Source: Arthrobacter sp. B0490
GTDB taxonomy: Bacteria; Actinomycetota; Actinomycetes; Actinomycetales; Micrococcaceae
Direction: 5' to 3'
NCBI RefSeq assembly: GCF_002929355.1
Contig: NZ_PJIR01000018.1
Coordinates: forward strand, 1 to 45,580
Length of the DNA stretch: 45,580 bases
Positions 7,874-14,777 of this stretch are shown piece after piece. How positions within the stretch are numbered: position 1 is the stretch's first letter; each line of letters begins with the position of its first letter. Below the pieces are notes generated by a model. It did no database searches. It was given only the letters and a program-made list of their open reading frames with translations, and was not told where the DNA came from. The translations under genes and the position numbers were made by a program.

Positions 7874-9583
7874 ATGACCACTGCCAGCACCGAAGACCGT
7901 TCCACTGCCGACGATGCTCTGCCCGATGAGGGCCATGTGTCCGCGATTGTCGCCGACGCAGTAGCCGAACGGGCCGACCACCTGTTCGGTCTGATGGGTA
8001 ACGGAAACGCGCATTTCATCAGTAGGCTCACGCGCAATGGTTTCCCTTTCACCTCCGCGCGCCACGAATCCGCGACGGTCACGATGGCTGATGCTTACCA
8101 CCGGGCAACAGGGAGGATTGCGGCCGCTACGACCACGTACGGCGCAGGGTTTGCCAACGCCTACACCACACTGGCCGAAGCCAAGATGGCACGTATCCCA
8201 CTTGTCCTGATCGTGGGTGATGCACCATCAACCGGAAGGCGTCCGTCCGATATTGACCAGGTCAAGGCGGCGGAAGCAGTGGGAGTAACTACCCTGATAG
8301 CCGGTCCCCACAACGCGGAAGCAATCACACATCGCGCCTTTGATCTGGCATTGCAGACTGTGCAGCCCGTAGTACTTGCCATCCCGTACGACCTTGGCAC
8401 CACCGTCCCTGGTGACGCAGAGCCGCTCGAGCCACTGCAGCCCAAGCCGCTCCGGGCAGCAGATCCGAAACAGCTCGACGAGGTTGCAGTGATGCTCGCA
8501 GCTGCAGAGCGCCCTTTGATCCTCGCCGGTCGCGGTGTTCTGCTCTCCAACACCGTCGAGCCGTTACGCGATCTCGGGGATCGTCTCGGCGCCCTATTCA
8601 TGACCTCTGTCATGGCAGCCAACGCCTTCAACAGCCCGTGGGATCTGGGCATTGCAGGCGGATTCACGCGCATCCACCGCCTCGATGTCGCCCGCACGGC
8701 TGACGTCGTCCTGGTGGTCGGAGCAAGCCTGAACATCTTCCAGACCCGCTACGGCACCCTGTTCCCCGCAGAAACTCGACTGATCCGCGTCGATAATGAG
8801 CCCGATCCGCAACAAATCGGCTCTGCAACCTATGTTCGGGCGGACATCGAGTCCTTCCTGGACGGCCTCGAGAAGCGGCTGCCGGTGCTTCCCCCAACAC
8901 TTGCTTCATCAGCTGCGTCGACCTGGCGGGATAGGGTCCCGGAAGTAGCCGAAATGGTGTTTCGGGGGTCGGATCCCAGCGAGGATCCCATCGAGTACGG
9001 GCCGGACGGACGGCTCAACCCGCGAGCCGTCATCTCCGCACTGAACGACATCCTGCCGGCGGAGCGATCGGTTGTCATGGACGGCGGGCATTTCATCGGC
9101 TGGGCGCCGATGTACCTCTCCGTTCCGGATCCTCATGCCATGATCCTGGTCGGTACAGCCTTCCAGTCAATCGGAATGGGGTTCGGATCAGCTGCAGGCG
9201 TCTCCATAGCCCGCCCGGAACGGATAACCGTCCTGGTTAGCGGTGACGGCGGCGGCCTGATGGGACTGGCGGATTTTGAGACATTCCTCCGCGCAACGAG
9301 GCGGGGCGTACTCGTGGTCCTCAATGATTCCGCATACGGAGCAGAGCTTCACCAGTACGCAGCCAAAGGTCTTCACGACCAGGCAATGCTCATCGACGAA
9401 GTGGATTTCTCCGCAGTCGGCCGTGCGCTCGGAGCCGAGGGCACCAAAGCCTATTCGCTCGAGGACCTCAACCACCTCAAGGACTGGCTGGCCACGGAAC
9501 AGGACGGCGTCTTCGTGCTGGATGTCGCGATCTCCCAGAAGGTCGTTGCCGAGTACATGGCAGAATCCGTGGCCCGGAAGTAG
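7874..9583 (+). CDS. Thiamine-diphosphate-dependent enzyme (acetolactate synthase/benzoylformate decarboxylase type)
   Basis: A 569-residue three-domain ThDP enzyme of normal length. The N-terminal pyrimidine-binding domain has the activating Glu65 in ARHESATVTMADAYHRATGR. The middle Rossmann-like domain spans roughly 200-340. The C-terminal domain has the Mg/ThDP motif opening at SGDGGGLMGLADFET and closing at NDSAYG. Such enzymes decarboxylate 2-oxo acids or ligate the product to another carbonyl. It follows the 2HCT transporter by 99 bp and precedes the IclR gene by 17 bp. It may process a 2-oxo acid made by the upstream lyase, but the substrate is not evident. Confidence 0.82.
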   Translation: MTTASTEDRSTADDALPDEGHVSAIVADAVAERADHLFGLMGNGNAHFISRLTRNGFPFTSARHESATVTMADAYHRATGRIAAATTTYGAGFANAYTTLAEAKMARIPLVLIVGDAPSTGRRPSDIDQVKAAEAVGVTTLIAGPHNAEAITHRAFDLALQTVQPVVLAIPYDLGTTVPGDAEPLEPLQPKPLRAADPKQLDEVAVMLAAAERPLILAGRGVLLSNTVEPLRDLGDRLGALFMTSVMAANAFNSPWDLGIAGGFTRIHRLDVARTADVVLVVGASLNIFQTRYGTLFPAETRLIRVDNEPDPQQIGSATYVRADIESFLDGLEKRLPVLPPTLASSAASTWRDRVPEVAEMVFRGSDPSEDPIEYGPDGRLNPRAVISALNDILPAERSVVMDGGHFIGWAPMYLSVPDPHAMILVGTAFQSIGMGFGSAAGVSIARPERITVLVSGDGGGLMGLADFETFLRATRRGVLVVLNDSAYGAELHQYAAKGLHDQAMLIDEVDFSAVGRALGAEGTKAYSLEDLNHLKDWLATEQDGVFVLDVAISQKVVAEYMAESVARK

Positions 9584-9600
9584 AACGAGGACACCATAGA

Positions 9601-10263
9601 GTGGCTGGTATGGCGCTTAGTGAGACCAACGGAAGCAACCGCACTCTCGAACGTGCTGCCGCAATCCTTGATGCCGTCAGTAAGTCAACAGTCTCGGCCA
9701 GCGAGCTATCTCGACGTACCGGCTTATCAGTGTCAACGTCGTACCGGCTGGCACAACAAATGGCTGAGTACGGCTTCCTCCGTCGTACCGACGATGGCGC
9801 TTTCCGAATAGGGGAGCGCTTCGTTCGTTCCGCGATCGAGAATGCTGCGCTACCCGTCCTGCAGGAGCTGCGCAATCGGACGGGGGAGACAGCGCAACTG
9901 TGGGTCAGGCGCGGAGACGACCGCGTTTGCCTCATAAGTGCCGATAGTCAGCATGAGCTGCGAGCAACGCTGCCTCCCGGGGCGCGAGTCCCTTTGCCGC
10001 TAGGGTCTAGCGGACGTCTCCTCACCGCTGACGACAGTGCCATGGCTGACCTGGCGGCCACTGGATGGATTGAATCTCTTGGAGTTCGGACACCAGGTCT
10101 GGCATCGGTCAGCGCTCCGGTACGATCCGATGACGGAATCATCGCCGCCGTCTGTCTCGCCATGCCCATCGCGCGTGTCGCATCGTCTCCGGGTAAGGAC
10201 TACGGCGACCTTGCCGTCCTTGCGGCGCAAAAAATCTCCGAAACGATGACGAAGGCGAACTGA
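9601..10263 (+). CDS. IclR-family transcriptional regulator
   Basis: A 220-residue DNA-binding protein. The N-terminal winged helix (residues about 12-75) has SELSRRTGLSVSTSYRLAQQMAEYGFLRR. The C-terminal effector domain (about 85-215) has TAQLWVRRGDDRVCLISADS and PLGSSGRLL. GTG at 9601 is preferred because GAGG lies about 10 bp upstream; the in-frame ATG at 9610 has no ribosome site. It is shorter than the usual 250 residues. Its position as last gene of the CoA-transferase/lyase/transporter/ThDP operon suggests it senses the pathway acid and binds the leader palindrome at 4001-4019. Confidence 0.85.
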   Translation: MAGMALSETNGSNRTLERAAAILDAVSKSTVSASELSRRTGLSVSTSYRLAQQMAEYGFLRRTDDGAFRIGERFVRSAIENAALPVLQELRNRTGETAQLWVRRGDDRVCLISADSQHELRATLPPGARVPLPLGSSGRLLTADDSAMADLAATGWIESLGVRTPGLASVSAPVRSDDGIIAAVCLAMPIARVASSPGKDYGDLAVLAAQKISETMTKAN

Positions 10264-10270
10264 TCACAAC

Positions 10271-10300
10271 CTGACGGGGCACAAGAGTGTGCCCCGTCAG
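10271..10300 (+). terminator. Perfect 13-bp hairpin after the IclR gene
   Basis: CTGACGGGGCACA pairs perfectly with TGTGCCCCGTCAG around an AGAG tetraloop, 8 bp after the IclR stop codon. No T-run follows, so termination may be weak, but the hairpin closes the left-arm operon. The first dif-like site begins 41 bp later. Confidence 0.7.
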
Positions 10301-10340
10301 TACTCGCCGTTGCCGCTGATCAAACCAGCTCGTCAACATA

Positions 10341-10368
10341 GATTGACATAATCTAAGTTATCGGCGAT
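10341..10368 (-). repeat. dif-like XerCD site A
   Basis: Left arm GATTGACATAA, 6-bp spacer TCTAAG, right arm TTATCGGCGAT. Read on the minus strand it gives ATCGCCGATAA, CTTAGA, TTATGTCAATC. This is the best match in the window to the actinobacterial dif pattern as I remember it (arms close to TTCGCCGATAA and TTATGTCAAGT). It lies just after the IclR operon hairpin. Confidence 0.65.
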
Positions 10369-10465
10369 ATGTTGTCGGTGCTCGAGAAGGGTTGTTGAAC
10401 TCTTCACGATGACTGCTGAGAGCAGCTGTCGCACCATCTTGAGTTGTGCTGTCCATCCCAAGGAT

Positions 10466-10573
10466 CTAGACACCTAGGTCGCCTGGTTTGTCGTGTTTCA
10501 GTGCTGCGGTGATGGCGGCCGATGAGGAAACCTGAGCTTGACCTGGGTCCGGAGGCGCCTGACGTAATACAGA
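10466..10573 (-). pseudogene. DUF1016 nuclease C-terminal remnant
   Basis: The last 35 codons of a minus-strand frame, ending VSSSAAITAALKHDKPGDLGV, match the C-terminus of the intact DUF1016 nuclease at 41391-42440, which has PSPAAITAALEHERHSNDADS. No nuclease core lies upstream. A possible further scrap, RRNALLH, appears around 10670-10693 and recalls the WSRNVLLN motif of the family, but that match is weak. The stop codon lies 97 bp from site A, almost the same distance as the intact gene's stop from site D (100 bp). The rest of 10301-10747 shows no other gene I can support. Confidence 0.65.
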
Positions 10574-10747
10574 CTCTCCGGTGGGGTAATACCGCCTATG
10601 ATCGTTCTCTGCACCAATGGCGGTGCGGTTTACACATGTGCGGGGGCGGTCGGAGTGGTCAACGGTGATGTGCAGCAGGGCGTTGCGGCGGACCTGGTTT
10701 CGCAGTGCGGTCTCAACTTGGAGCGCGTTTATGAGGCATACCGGGAT

Positions 10748-11494
10748 ATGGGCGGGATGAGCTCTGAGATGGCGGTGCGGGAGTACCTTGCCGGTCGGGT
10801 GACCTTGCCTGAGTTGCAGCGTGATCTCGTCGCGCATGCTGTCAATGAGCTACTTCACGTTCCATACCCTAGGTATGGTGGGCTGCGAGCCCCGTACAGC
10901 ACATCGACCGTGGCGTCCGCTGCAGGGTATTCACGCAGTGAACTCGACGGTAATTTGCTTGCCTCCCACCAGCGGCGACTACGCCCACCGCGGGAAATGT
11001 CCTTCGAGGAGTACGAGGAAGCGAAGCAGCTTGACGCTCTCGTAGCCTCCGATCTCCTGAACAAGCTCCGTCCTGAAGATCTTGCTCGTTTGCCGGAAAT
11101 GGCGCACAAGTATTTCAGTGCAATGGGTGCTGCGATCACTGTGGTTGACGAAAAATACCTTTACAGGAAGGTGCCCGCAGGCTTCTCGCAGGAGTTGCTT
11201 GCACTACCGGGTGAAGCGTGGCCGCGTGAGGGATCGTTCTGCAATGAAACGATCCGCTCCGATCGAACTCTCGTGGTGTCCGATACCCTGTTGGATCCCC
11301 GATTCCGTGATCATCGAGCTGTGACGGGCCTCCCCCATGTGAGGTTCTATGCCGGGCACCCCCTGACTGGCCCAAATGGCTCAAGAGTAGGGGCGCTGTG
11401 CATCGTCGATGACAAACCACGGCATCTCAGCAGCGCGGACCAGAGAAAACTTCAGACCATTGCTGCTCTTGTCCAACAAGAATTTTTCACGTGA
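10748..11494 (+). CDS. GAF-domain protein
   Basis: A soluble protein of about 248 residues. The C-terminal 140 residues form a GAF sensor domain: AAITVVDEKYLYRKV, the Cys motif REGSFCNETI, VVSDTLLDPRFRDH, VRFYAGHPL and VGALCIVDD. The N-terminal 60 residues, with SSEMAVREYLAGRVTLPELQRDLVAHAVNELL, are a helical segment with no domain I can name. The frame is open from 10598, but that stretch overlaps the DUF1016 remnant. ATG 10748 (GAGG upstream) or 10757 is therefore preferred. No output domain is visible, so it may act with a partner kinase or regulator. It is the only whole gene in module A-B. Confidence 0.72.
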   Translation: MGGMSSEMAVREYLAGRVTLPELQRDLVAHAVNELLHVPYPRYGGLRAPYSTSTVASAAGYSRSELDGNLLASHQRRLRPPREMSFEEYEEAKQLDALVASDLLNKLRPEDLARLPEMAHKYFSAMGAAITVVDEKYLYRKVPAGFSQELLALPGEAWPREGSFCNETIRSDRTLVVSDTLLDPRFRDHRAVTGLPHVRFYAGHPLTGPNGSRVGALCIVDDKPRHLSSADQRKLQTIAALVQQEFFT

Positions 11495-11665
11495 TCATCG
11501 TCGTCCTATCTGTTATGACGCTGTCGTACCGACATCGTGGAATAATTGATTGCGAGAGAATTTTCGAATGAACCCGGACTCGGCTACTTTGCTGTCGCAC
11601 ACGGGTTGCACGTGTATGTCGGAGCTTAACTGTGAGTGCGCATACCAAAGTTGGATTCTTCCTGG

Positions 11666-11711
11666 CTCAGCCTGACGAAAGGTAAATTATCGGCGATTCA
11701 ACCAGGCTGAG
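11666..11711. repeat. 9-bp inverted repeat flanking site B
   Basis: CTCAGCCTG (11666-11674) and CAGGCTGAG (11703-11711) are perfect reverse complements on either side of the conserved arm of site B. The left copy overlaps the variable arm. They could fold the site into a hairpin in single-stranded DNA or bind an accessory protein. The other four sites lack an obvious equivalent. Confidence 0.6.
11670..11697 (-). repeat. dif-like XerCD site B
   Basis: Left arm GCCTGACGAAA, spacer GGTAAA, right arm TTATCGGCGAT. The right arm is identical in all 11 bases to that of sites A, D and E. The left arm keeps TGAC and the terminal AA. It separates module A-B from module B-C. Confidence 0.6.
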
Positions 11712-11830
11712 TACACCTTATGCGCGTCGTGTATTTTCCACTCCAACTGCCCTGCCGTGTCTACTTACGGGAGTGAACTACGCGATGAATGGTTACTTGC
11801 TTCGATGAGTTGATTGATTTGCGAATAGAA

Positions 11831-11862
11831 AAGCCGCCCTAAAGTGGAATTTGGGGCGGCTT
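11831..11862 (-). terminator. Rho-independent terminator of the minus-strand B-C genes
   Basis: AAGCCGCCC (11831-11839) pairs with GGGCGGCTT (11854-11862) around a 14-base loop. Read on the minus strand the stem runs into TTTTCT, as expected of an intrinsic terminator. It lies about 50 bp past the stop of the small membrane protein gene. Confidence 0.8.
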
Positions 11863-11911
11863 CCTATCTGGTGGAAGTCTAGCAGTTGAAACCGTAGACG
11901 GCAGAAAGCAC

Positions 11912-12106
11912 TTAACGAGTTGCTAACCATACATGCATGGCACCAGTGAGGAGTCCAATAACGAGGGAACCTATTAGGATTCGCCAGAGTAGTTGATGAT
12001 TACCATCGTTGAGCACGCCTTTGATTGCAGCACCATAAACAATAATCGCCACTGATATGCCTAAACAAATTAGCATTCCGGCAAGGGTGAAATCTGTTGC
12101 AATCAT
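11912..12106 (-). CDS. Small two-helix membrane protein, unknown function
   Basis: A 64-residue protein with two hydrophobic segments, about residues 8-28 and 42-60, joined by a short polar loop (KGVLNDGNHQLLWR). AAGGAAG precedes the ATG closely, and a terminator follows, so it is probably a real gene. I do not recognise a family. It sits in the AT-rich part of module B-C, downstream of another small ORF and the DUF1016/START-like pair, all on the minus strand. Size and topology would suit a membrane-active small protein or a partner subunit, but nothing specific supports a function. Confidence 0.55.
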   Translation of the reverse strand: MIATDFTLAGMLICLGISVAIIVYGAAIKGVLNDGNHQLLWRILIGSLVIGLLTGAMHVWLATR

Positions 12107-12176
12107 ATACTTCCTTAATTCTACTTAGTTGACGCTACTGGCCGTCGATTTGTTGCTTAGGGTGCACTAGCGCCCT

Positions 12177-12413
12177 TCACTCCAGAACAGGAGTGGGATT
12201 CAAAGCCGAAACGCTGACGGGATTCACCATGGGCGCCTGTACTGCAGTCGATAGCACCGGCGTCGGTGCTGCGACAGAGATTGCGGGCACGGCGAGCCCG
12301 TAGGCGGAGATGCTCACGGCGAGAGCACCTACAACGAAAATCTGCGGAATAGTTTTGAGGCGACGCGGGTTTTTGGGCGCATTAAAGCGCTCCCCAAAGG
12401 GCTGAAGATTCAA
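12177..12413 (-). CDS. Small exported or membrane-anchored protein, unknown function
   Basis: A 78-residue frame starting at TTG 12413, with AGGA about 10 bases upstream. A basic N-terminal stretch (NAPKNPRRLKTIPQ) precedes one hydrophobic segment (IFVVGALAVSISAYGLAVPAI). A Pro/Val/Ala-rich tail follows. This looks like a signal peptide or single anchor with a short extracytoplasmic tail. There is no recognised family. The start codon is weak and the frame short, so it could be non-coding. Confidence 0.4.
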   Translation of the reverse strand: MNLQPFGERFNAPKNPRRLKTIPQIFVVGALAVSISAYGLAVPAISVAAPTPVLSTAVQAPMVNPVSVSALNPTPVLE

Positions 12414-12617
12414 AGAAGGAGCTTCCTAAGAAGTGACACGGAAGCCCTAAAACACCCCTGCCCCCATATCAACCGAGTGATAATCGGAGCATAAGCGAAT
12501 TCGACAATAAATAGCAATGGTCTTTAACAAATAGCTTGTCGAGTCGCGTTGACGTGTCCCTGTCCTCGTCGATCAGGGTGTCGATCCCATGTCGTGCGGC
12601 CTCACCTAGGGTTCGTC

Positions 12618-13109
12618 TTAGGCGTGGCGTCCTCGCTGTTCGCGGGTCTCCTGTTCGAGGACGTACTTCACGCGGCTGAGGAGTGTGGTTGCCGCGGCTT
12701 CGTATTGCCCCCGTACGTGGCGGGTGAACCCTGATCGGCCGGCGGGTACCGTGAGGCGTTGCTCGTACTCGAACGTCGTCCCTGACGCATCACCGGTCAA
12801 TCGGTACCCCGTGGCTGCGGCCGGATCAGTGCTTCCCACGTGCCGCACGAGCGCCCACTGCTCGGGGATTTCCTCCATGACCTCCACGACGTGGATATAT
12901 TCTTGTCCGTTCCGTAGGGAGATAAACCCCTGCATCTCCCCCACGCCGTCGGGTGTGCCTGGAATGCGGAAGGCCCGCCGGATGGTGGGCTCAAGGAAAA
13001 CGGCGGTGTCCGCTGGCCGGATCAACGCCCACACGTCAGCCGGGCTGGCCGCGATCCGGATGGAGACTGCAACACGGATTTCTTCCTCGCGGGCGGGCTT
13101 AGGCATCAT
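12618..13109 (-). CDS. SRPBCC/START-like fold protein
   Basis: A 163-residue soluble protein of the SRPBCC (polyketide-cyclase/START-like) superfamily. The N-terminus VAVSIRIAASPADVWALIRPADTAVFLEP is the usual first strand and helix. The pattern FEYEQRLTVPAG and a long C-terminal helix (GQYEAAATTLLSRVKYVLEQET) complete the cavity fold. The fold binds small hydrophobic ligands; no ligand can be predicted. Its ATG lies inside the end of the DUF1016 nuclease gene (11-bp overlap), so the two are co-translated. That pairing is unusual and may mean a functional partnership. Confidence 0.75.
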   Translation of the reverse strand: MMPKPAREEEIRVAVSIRIAASPADVWALIRPADTAVFLEPTIRRAFRIPGTPDGVGEMQGFISLRNGQEYIHVVEVMEEIPEQWALVRHVGSTDPAAATGYRLTGDASGTTFEYEQRLTVPAGRSGFTRHVRGQYEAAATTLLSRVKYVLEQETREQRGRHA

Positions 13110-14142
13110 TCAGACTTCCCGGCCAATCTAGGGCCGAGGTCAGTTGCGAGGCAGCGGGGACGTCGTGCTGAAGCTCGGCTGGTAAGGATTCAAACGTGTA
13201 GGTGGATACGGCCATGGGCGCTGTCGCGCGGGCCAGACTGTAGCGAACGGTGTGGTTGTTCTTGCTACCGCAAATCAGAATGCCCACGGTGTCCGCATGG
13301 GCGTCCCTGCGTAGGCGGTCATCCACGAGGGCGATATAGAAGTTCAGCTTGCCGGCGTACTCAGGCTGGAACTTCCCGGTTTTCAGTTCAATCACGTAAT
13401 AGCGCAGTTGCTCGACATGAAAGAACAGTAGGTCGAGGTAGAAGTCGTCATCGCCGACCTCGAAGTGCACCTGCCGGCCAACAAACGCGAATCCTGGTCC
13501 GAGCTCCCTTAGTGTCTCGGTGATCCGGTCCATGAGGGCCTGCTCAAGATCGCGTTCGGCGACGTCGCCAGCCAAATTGAGGAACTCGAACGAGTACGGG
13601 TCCTTCGCGACCTGTTGCGCCAGCTCACTGTCGGGCGCAACGAGGCGTTGCGCAAAATTCGACGGGGCCGCACCCGTCCGAGCAAGGGTTTGGTTCATAA
13701 TCATGTTCAACAGCACGTTGCGTGACCATCCGTGCTCGACCGCGGCCGCCGCGTACCAGGCCCGTTGCTCACGGTCCGGAATTTTGTCCAGCAGGACGGT
13801 GACATGGCCCCACGGCAAGTGCGCAACAGCCTGTTGCGCAATTGGCCCGGCCGGCCATTCTCGTGCGAACGCCGTCATGTACTGCAGGTTCCGCGCCGAA
13901 AACCCTTTGACCTCGGGAAACTCGGCCCGCAGATCATCAGCCAGTCGGCGGATGACACCACTCCCCCACCCCTGCCGCCGCTGCTGCTCCCCCACATCGC
14001 GGCCAATCGACCAATACAGCTCGATCAGCTGTGTGTTCACGCTCCGGAGCGCTTCCACACGGGCGCTGCTAACACGCTCCTTCAAACCCTGCAGGAAAGC
14101 ACCGTAACCGTTCGGATACACCAGGTCATCGGGAGTGGGCAT
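13099..14142 (-). CDS. DUF1016 (YhcG-type) PDDEXK nuclease, copy 1
   Basis: A 347-residue protein. The N-terminal half (residues about 10-165) is the DUF1016 N-domain: NTQLIELYWSIGRDVGEQQ, FPEVKGFSARNLQYMTAFAREWP, and HGWSRNVLLNMIMNQTLARTGAAPSNF. The C-terminal half is the PDDEXK nuclease domain: DDDFYLDLLFFH, then YYVIELKTGKFQPEYAGKLNFY with the E-x-K pair, and VGILICGSK. All expected catalytic residues are present. Proteins of this type are common in variable genomic regions, and some have been linked to defence or plasmid maintenance. The role here is not known. It starts 77 bp from dif-like site C and overlaps the START-like gene. Its paralogue is at 41391-42440. Confidence 0.88.
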   Translation of the reverse strand: MPTPDDLVYPNGYGAFLQGLKERVSSARVEALRSVNTQLIELYWSIGRDVGEQQRRQGWGSGVIRRLADDLRAEFPEVKGFSARNLQYMTAFAREWPAGPIAQQAVAHLPWGHVTVLLDKIPDREQRAWYAAAAVEHGWSRNVLLNMIMNQTLARTGAAPSNFAQRLVAPDSELAQQVAKDPYSFEFLNLAGDVAERDLEQALMDRITETLRELGPGFAFVGRQVHFEVGDDDFYLDLLFFHVEQLRYYVIELKTGKFQPEYAGKLNFYIALVDDRLRRDAHADTVGILICGSKNNHTVRYSLARATAPMAVSTYTFESLPAELQHDVPAASQLTSALDWPGSLNDA

Positions 14143-14218
14143 GACCGCGATCCTACCGACAACGCCTACCGGGAAGGCTCACCCCCACTACATTCGCCAG
14201 CATGTTCGACGTGACCAG

Positions 14219-14246
14219 CACCGACATAACGTCGGTTATCGGCGAG
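14219..14246 (-). repeat. dif-like XerCD site C
   Basis: Left arm CACCGACATAA, spacer CGTCGG, right arm TTATCGGCGAG. The right arm differs from the other four only in its last base, and the left arm shares GACATAA with site A. It marks the left end of the fructan island and lies 77 bp upstream of DUF1016 copy 1. Confidence 0.62.
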
Positions 14247-14296
14247 CAATCAACGGGAGTAGAAGTAGCTGCGAGAGCTGCCGATCCGCGCCTAAG

Positions 14297-14389
14297 TCAG
14301 CTTTCTCGCAGGGCAGACTGCGCGAAGTCCGATGGCGCGACCCAGGTGCGCTTCGTGGACTGGTCCATGATCATGTTCACCGGGACTCT
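14297..14389 (-). pseudogene. DUF1016 nuclease internal fragment
   Basis: The minus-strand frame reads VNMIMDQSTKRTWVAPSDFAQ, closely matching LNMIMNQTLARTGAAPSNFAQ of the intact neighbour at 13099-14142. A stop at 14297 ends it. After a frame change the DNA towards site C reads LGADRQLSQ, which recalls the following VAPDSELAQ. Only about 30-45 codons survive, so it is a dead relic. It starts about 50 bp inside site C and abuts a GH32 relic on the other strand. Confidence 0.7.
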
Positions 14390-14411
14390 CTTGGGGACAA
14401 CCCGTAAATTT

Positions 14412-14549
14412 TTCGCGCAAGGCGTGCCGACCACGATTGCCGACCAGGTGTTCCCCGCCCAGGGCTCAACGCAAATTGATCTCTTCAGCGACCGAGGCAC
14501 CGCTCGACTGGAAAGTCTTCGGATCACCTCACGCACCAATGCCATGTGG
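14412..14549 (+). pseudogene. GH32 fructan hydrolase C-terminal remnant
   Basis: The frame reads TTIADQVFPAQGSTQIDLFS then ARLESLRITSRTNAMW. It aligns with the end of the GH32C sandwich of the levanase at 38099-41050 (TTITDQVFPNAGANQIGLFS, then ATLESLTVTPLTPAMW). No catalytic domain or start is present. A longer open frame (14202-16121) joins this relic, the shadow of the DUF1016 relic and the real binding-protein gene only by chance. It suggests that a second levanase gene was deleted or recombined here. Confidence 0.78.
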
Positions 14550-14676
14550 GGGCCCCTGACATCTCGCGACAAGGGCCTTCGGCTCCGGAGAAGGGCTTTA
14601 GGACCGCCGCTTATGGGCAGCCCTAGAGCCCTCTGTCAGTTCCGACCGATGCTGGGCACCAAAGGATGCATAAGTC

Positions 14677-14705
14677 TTGACGATCCCACCCGACGCATCT
14701 ACTCT
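14677..14705 (+). promoter_or_regulatory. Promoter of the first fructan ABC operon
   Basis: TTGACG (14677-14682), a 17-bp spacer and TACTCT (14700-14705) form a sigma70-like promoter about 70 bp before the binding-protein start. The operator follows just downstream. Confidence 0.6.
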
Positions 14706-14721
14706 TACCGCCAAGACGTTT

Positions 14722-14739
14722 TGGCAAAACGTTTTGTCA
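14722..14739. promoter_or_regulatory. LacI-type operator before the first ABC operon
   Basis: TGGCAAAACGTTTTGTCA has a perfect AAAACGTTTT core with a central CG and near-symmetric flanks, the classic form of a LacI/CcpA-family operator. It lies where a repressor would block transcription from the promoter at 14677. The LacI gene in the same operon (18121-19200) is the likely regulator; that link is inference. Confidence 0.7.
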
Positions 14740-14777
14740 CACCCCGCAGCAAAGAAGCTCAGAATGGAGTCCCTGTC

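Larger units (their letters stand above)
11495..11911. other. Gene-free stretch holding site B and a terminator
   Basis: This AT-richer stretch has no open frame with coding character. It contains the dif-like site B, the inverted repeat around it, and a rho-independent terminator serving the minus-strand genes to its right. I see nothing else in it. Confidence 0.7.

Noticed and set aside
10598..10747. Upstream start for the GAF protein
   Set aside because: The extra 50 residues overlap DUF1016-remnant DNA and lack family resemblance; a start near 10748-10757 is more likely.
14202..14777. An in-frame 5' extension of the first binding protein (total 639 residues)
   Set aside because: The extension is made of DUF1016 antisense and GH32 remnant sequence. 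The real start at 14778 has a ribosome site and leads straight into a lipoprotein signal peptide.
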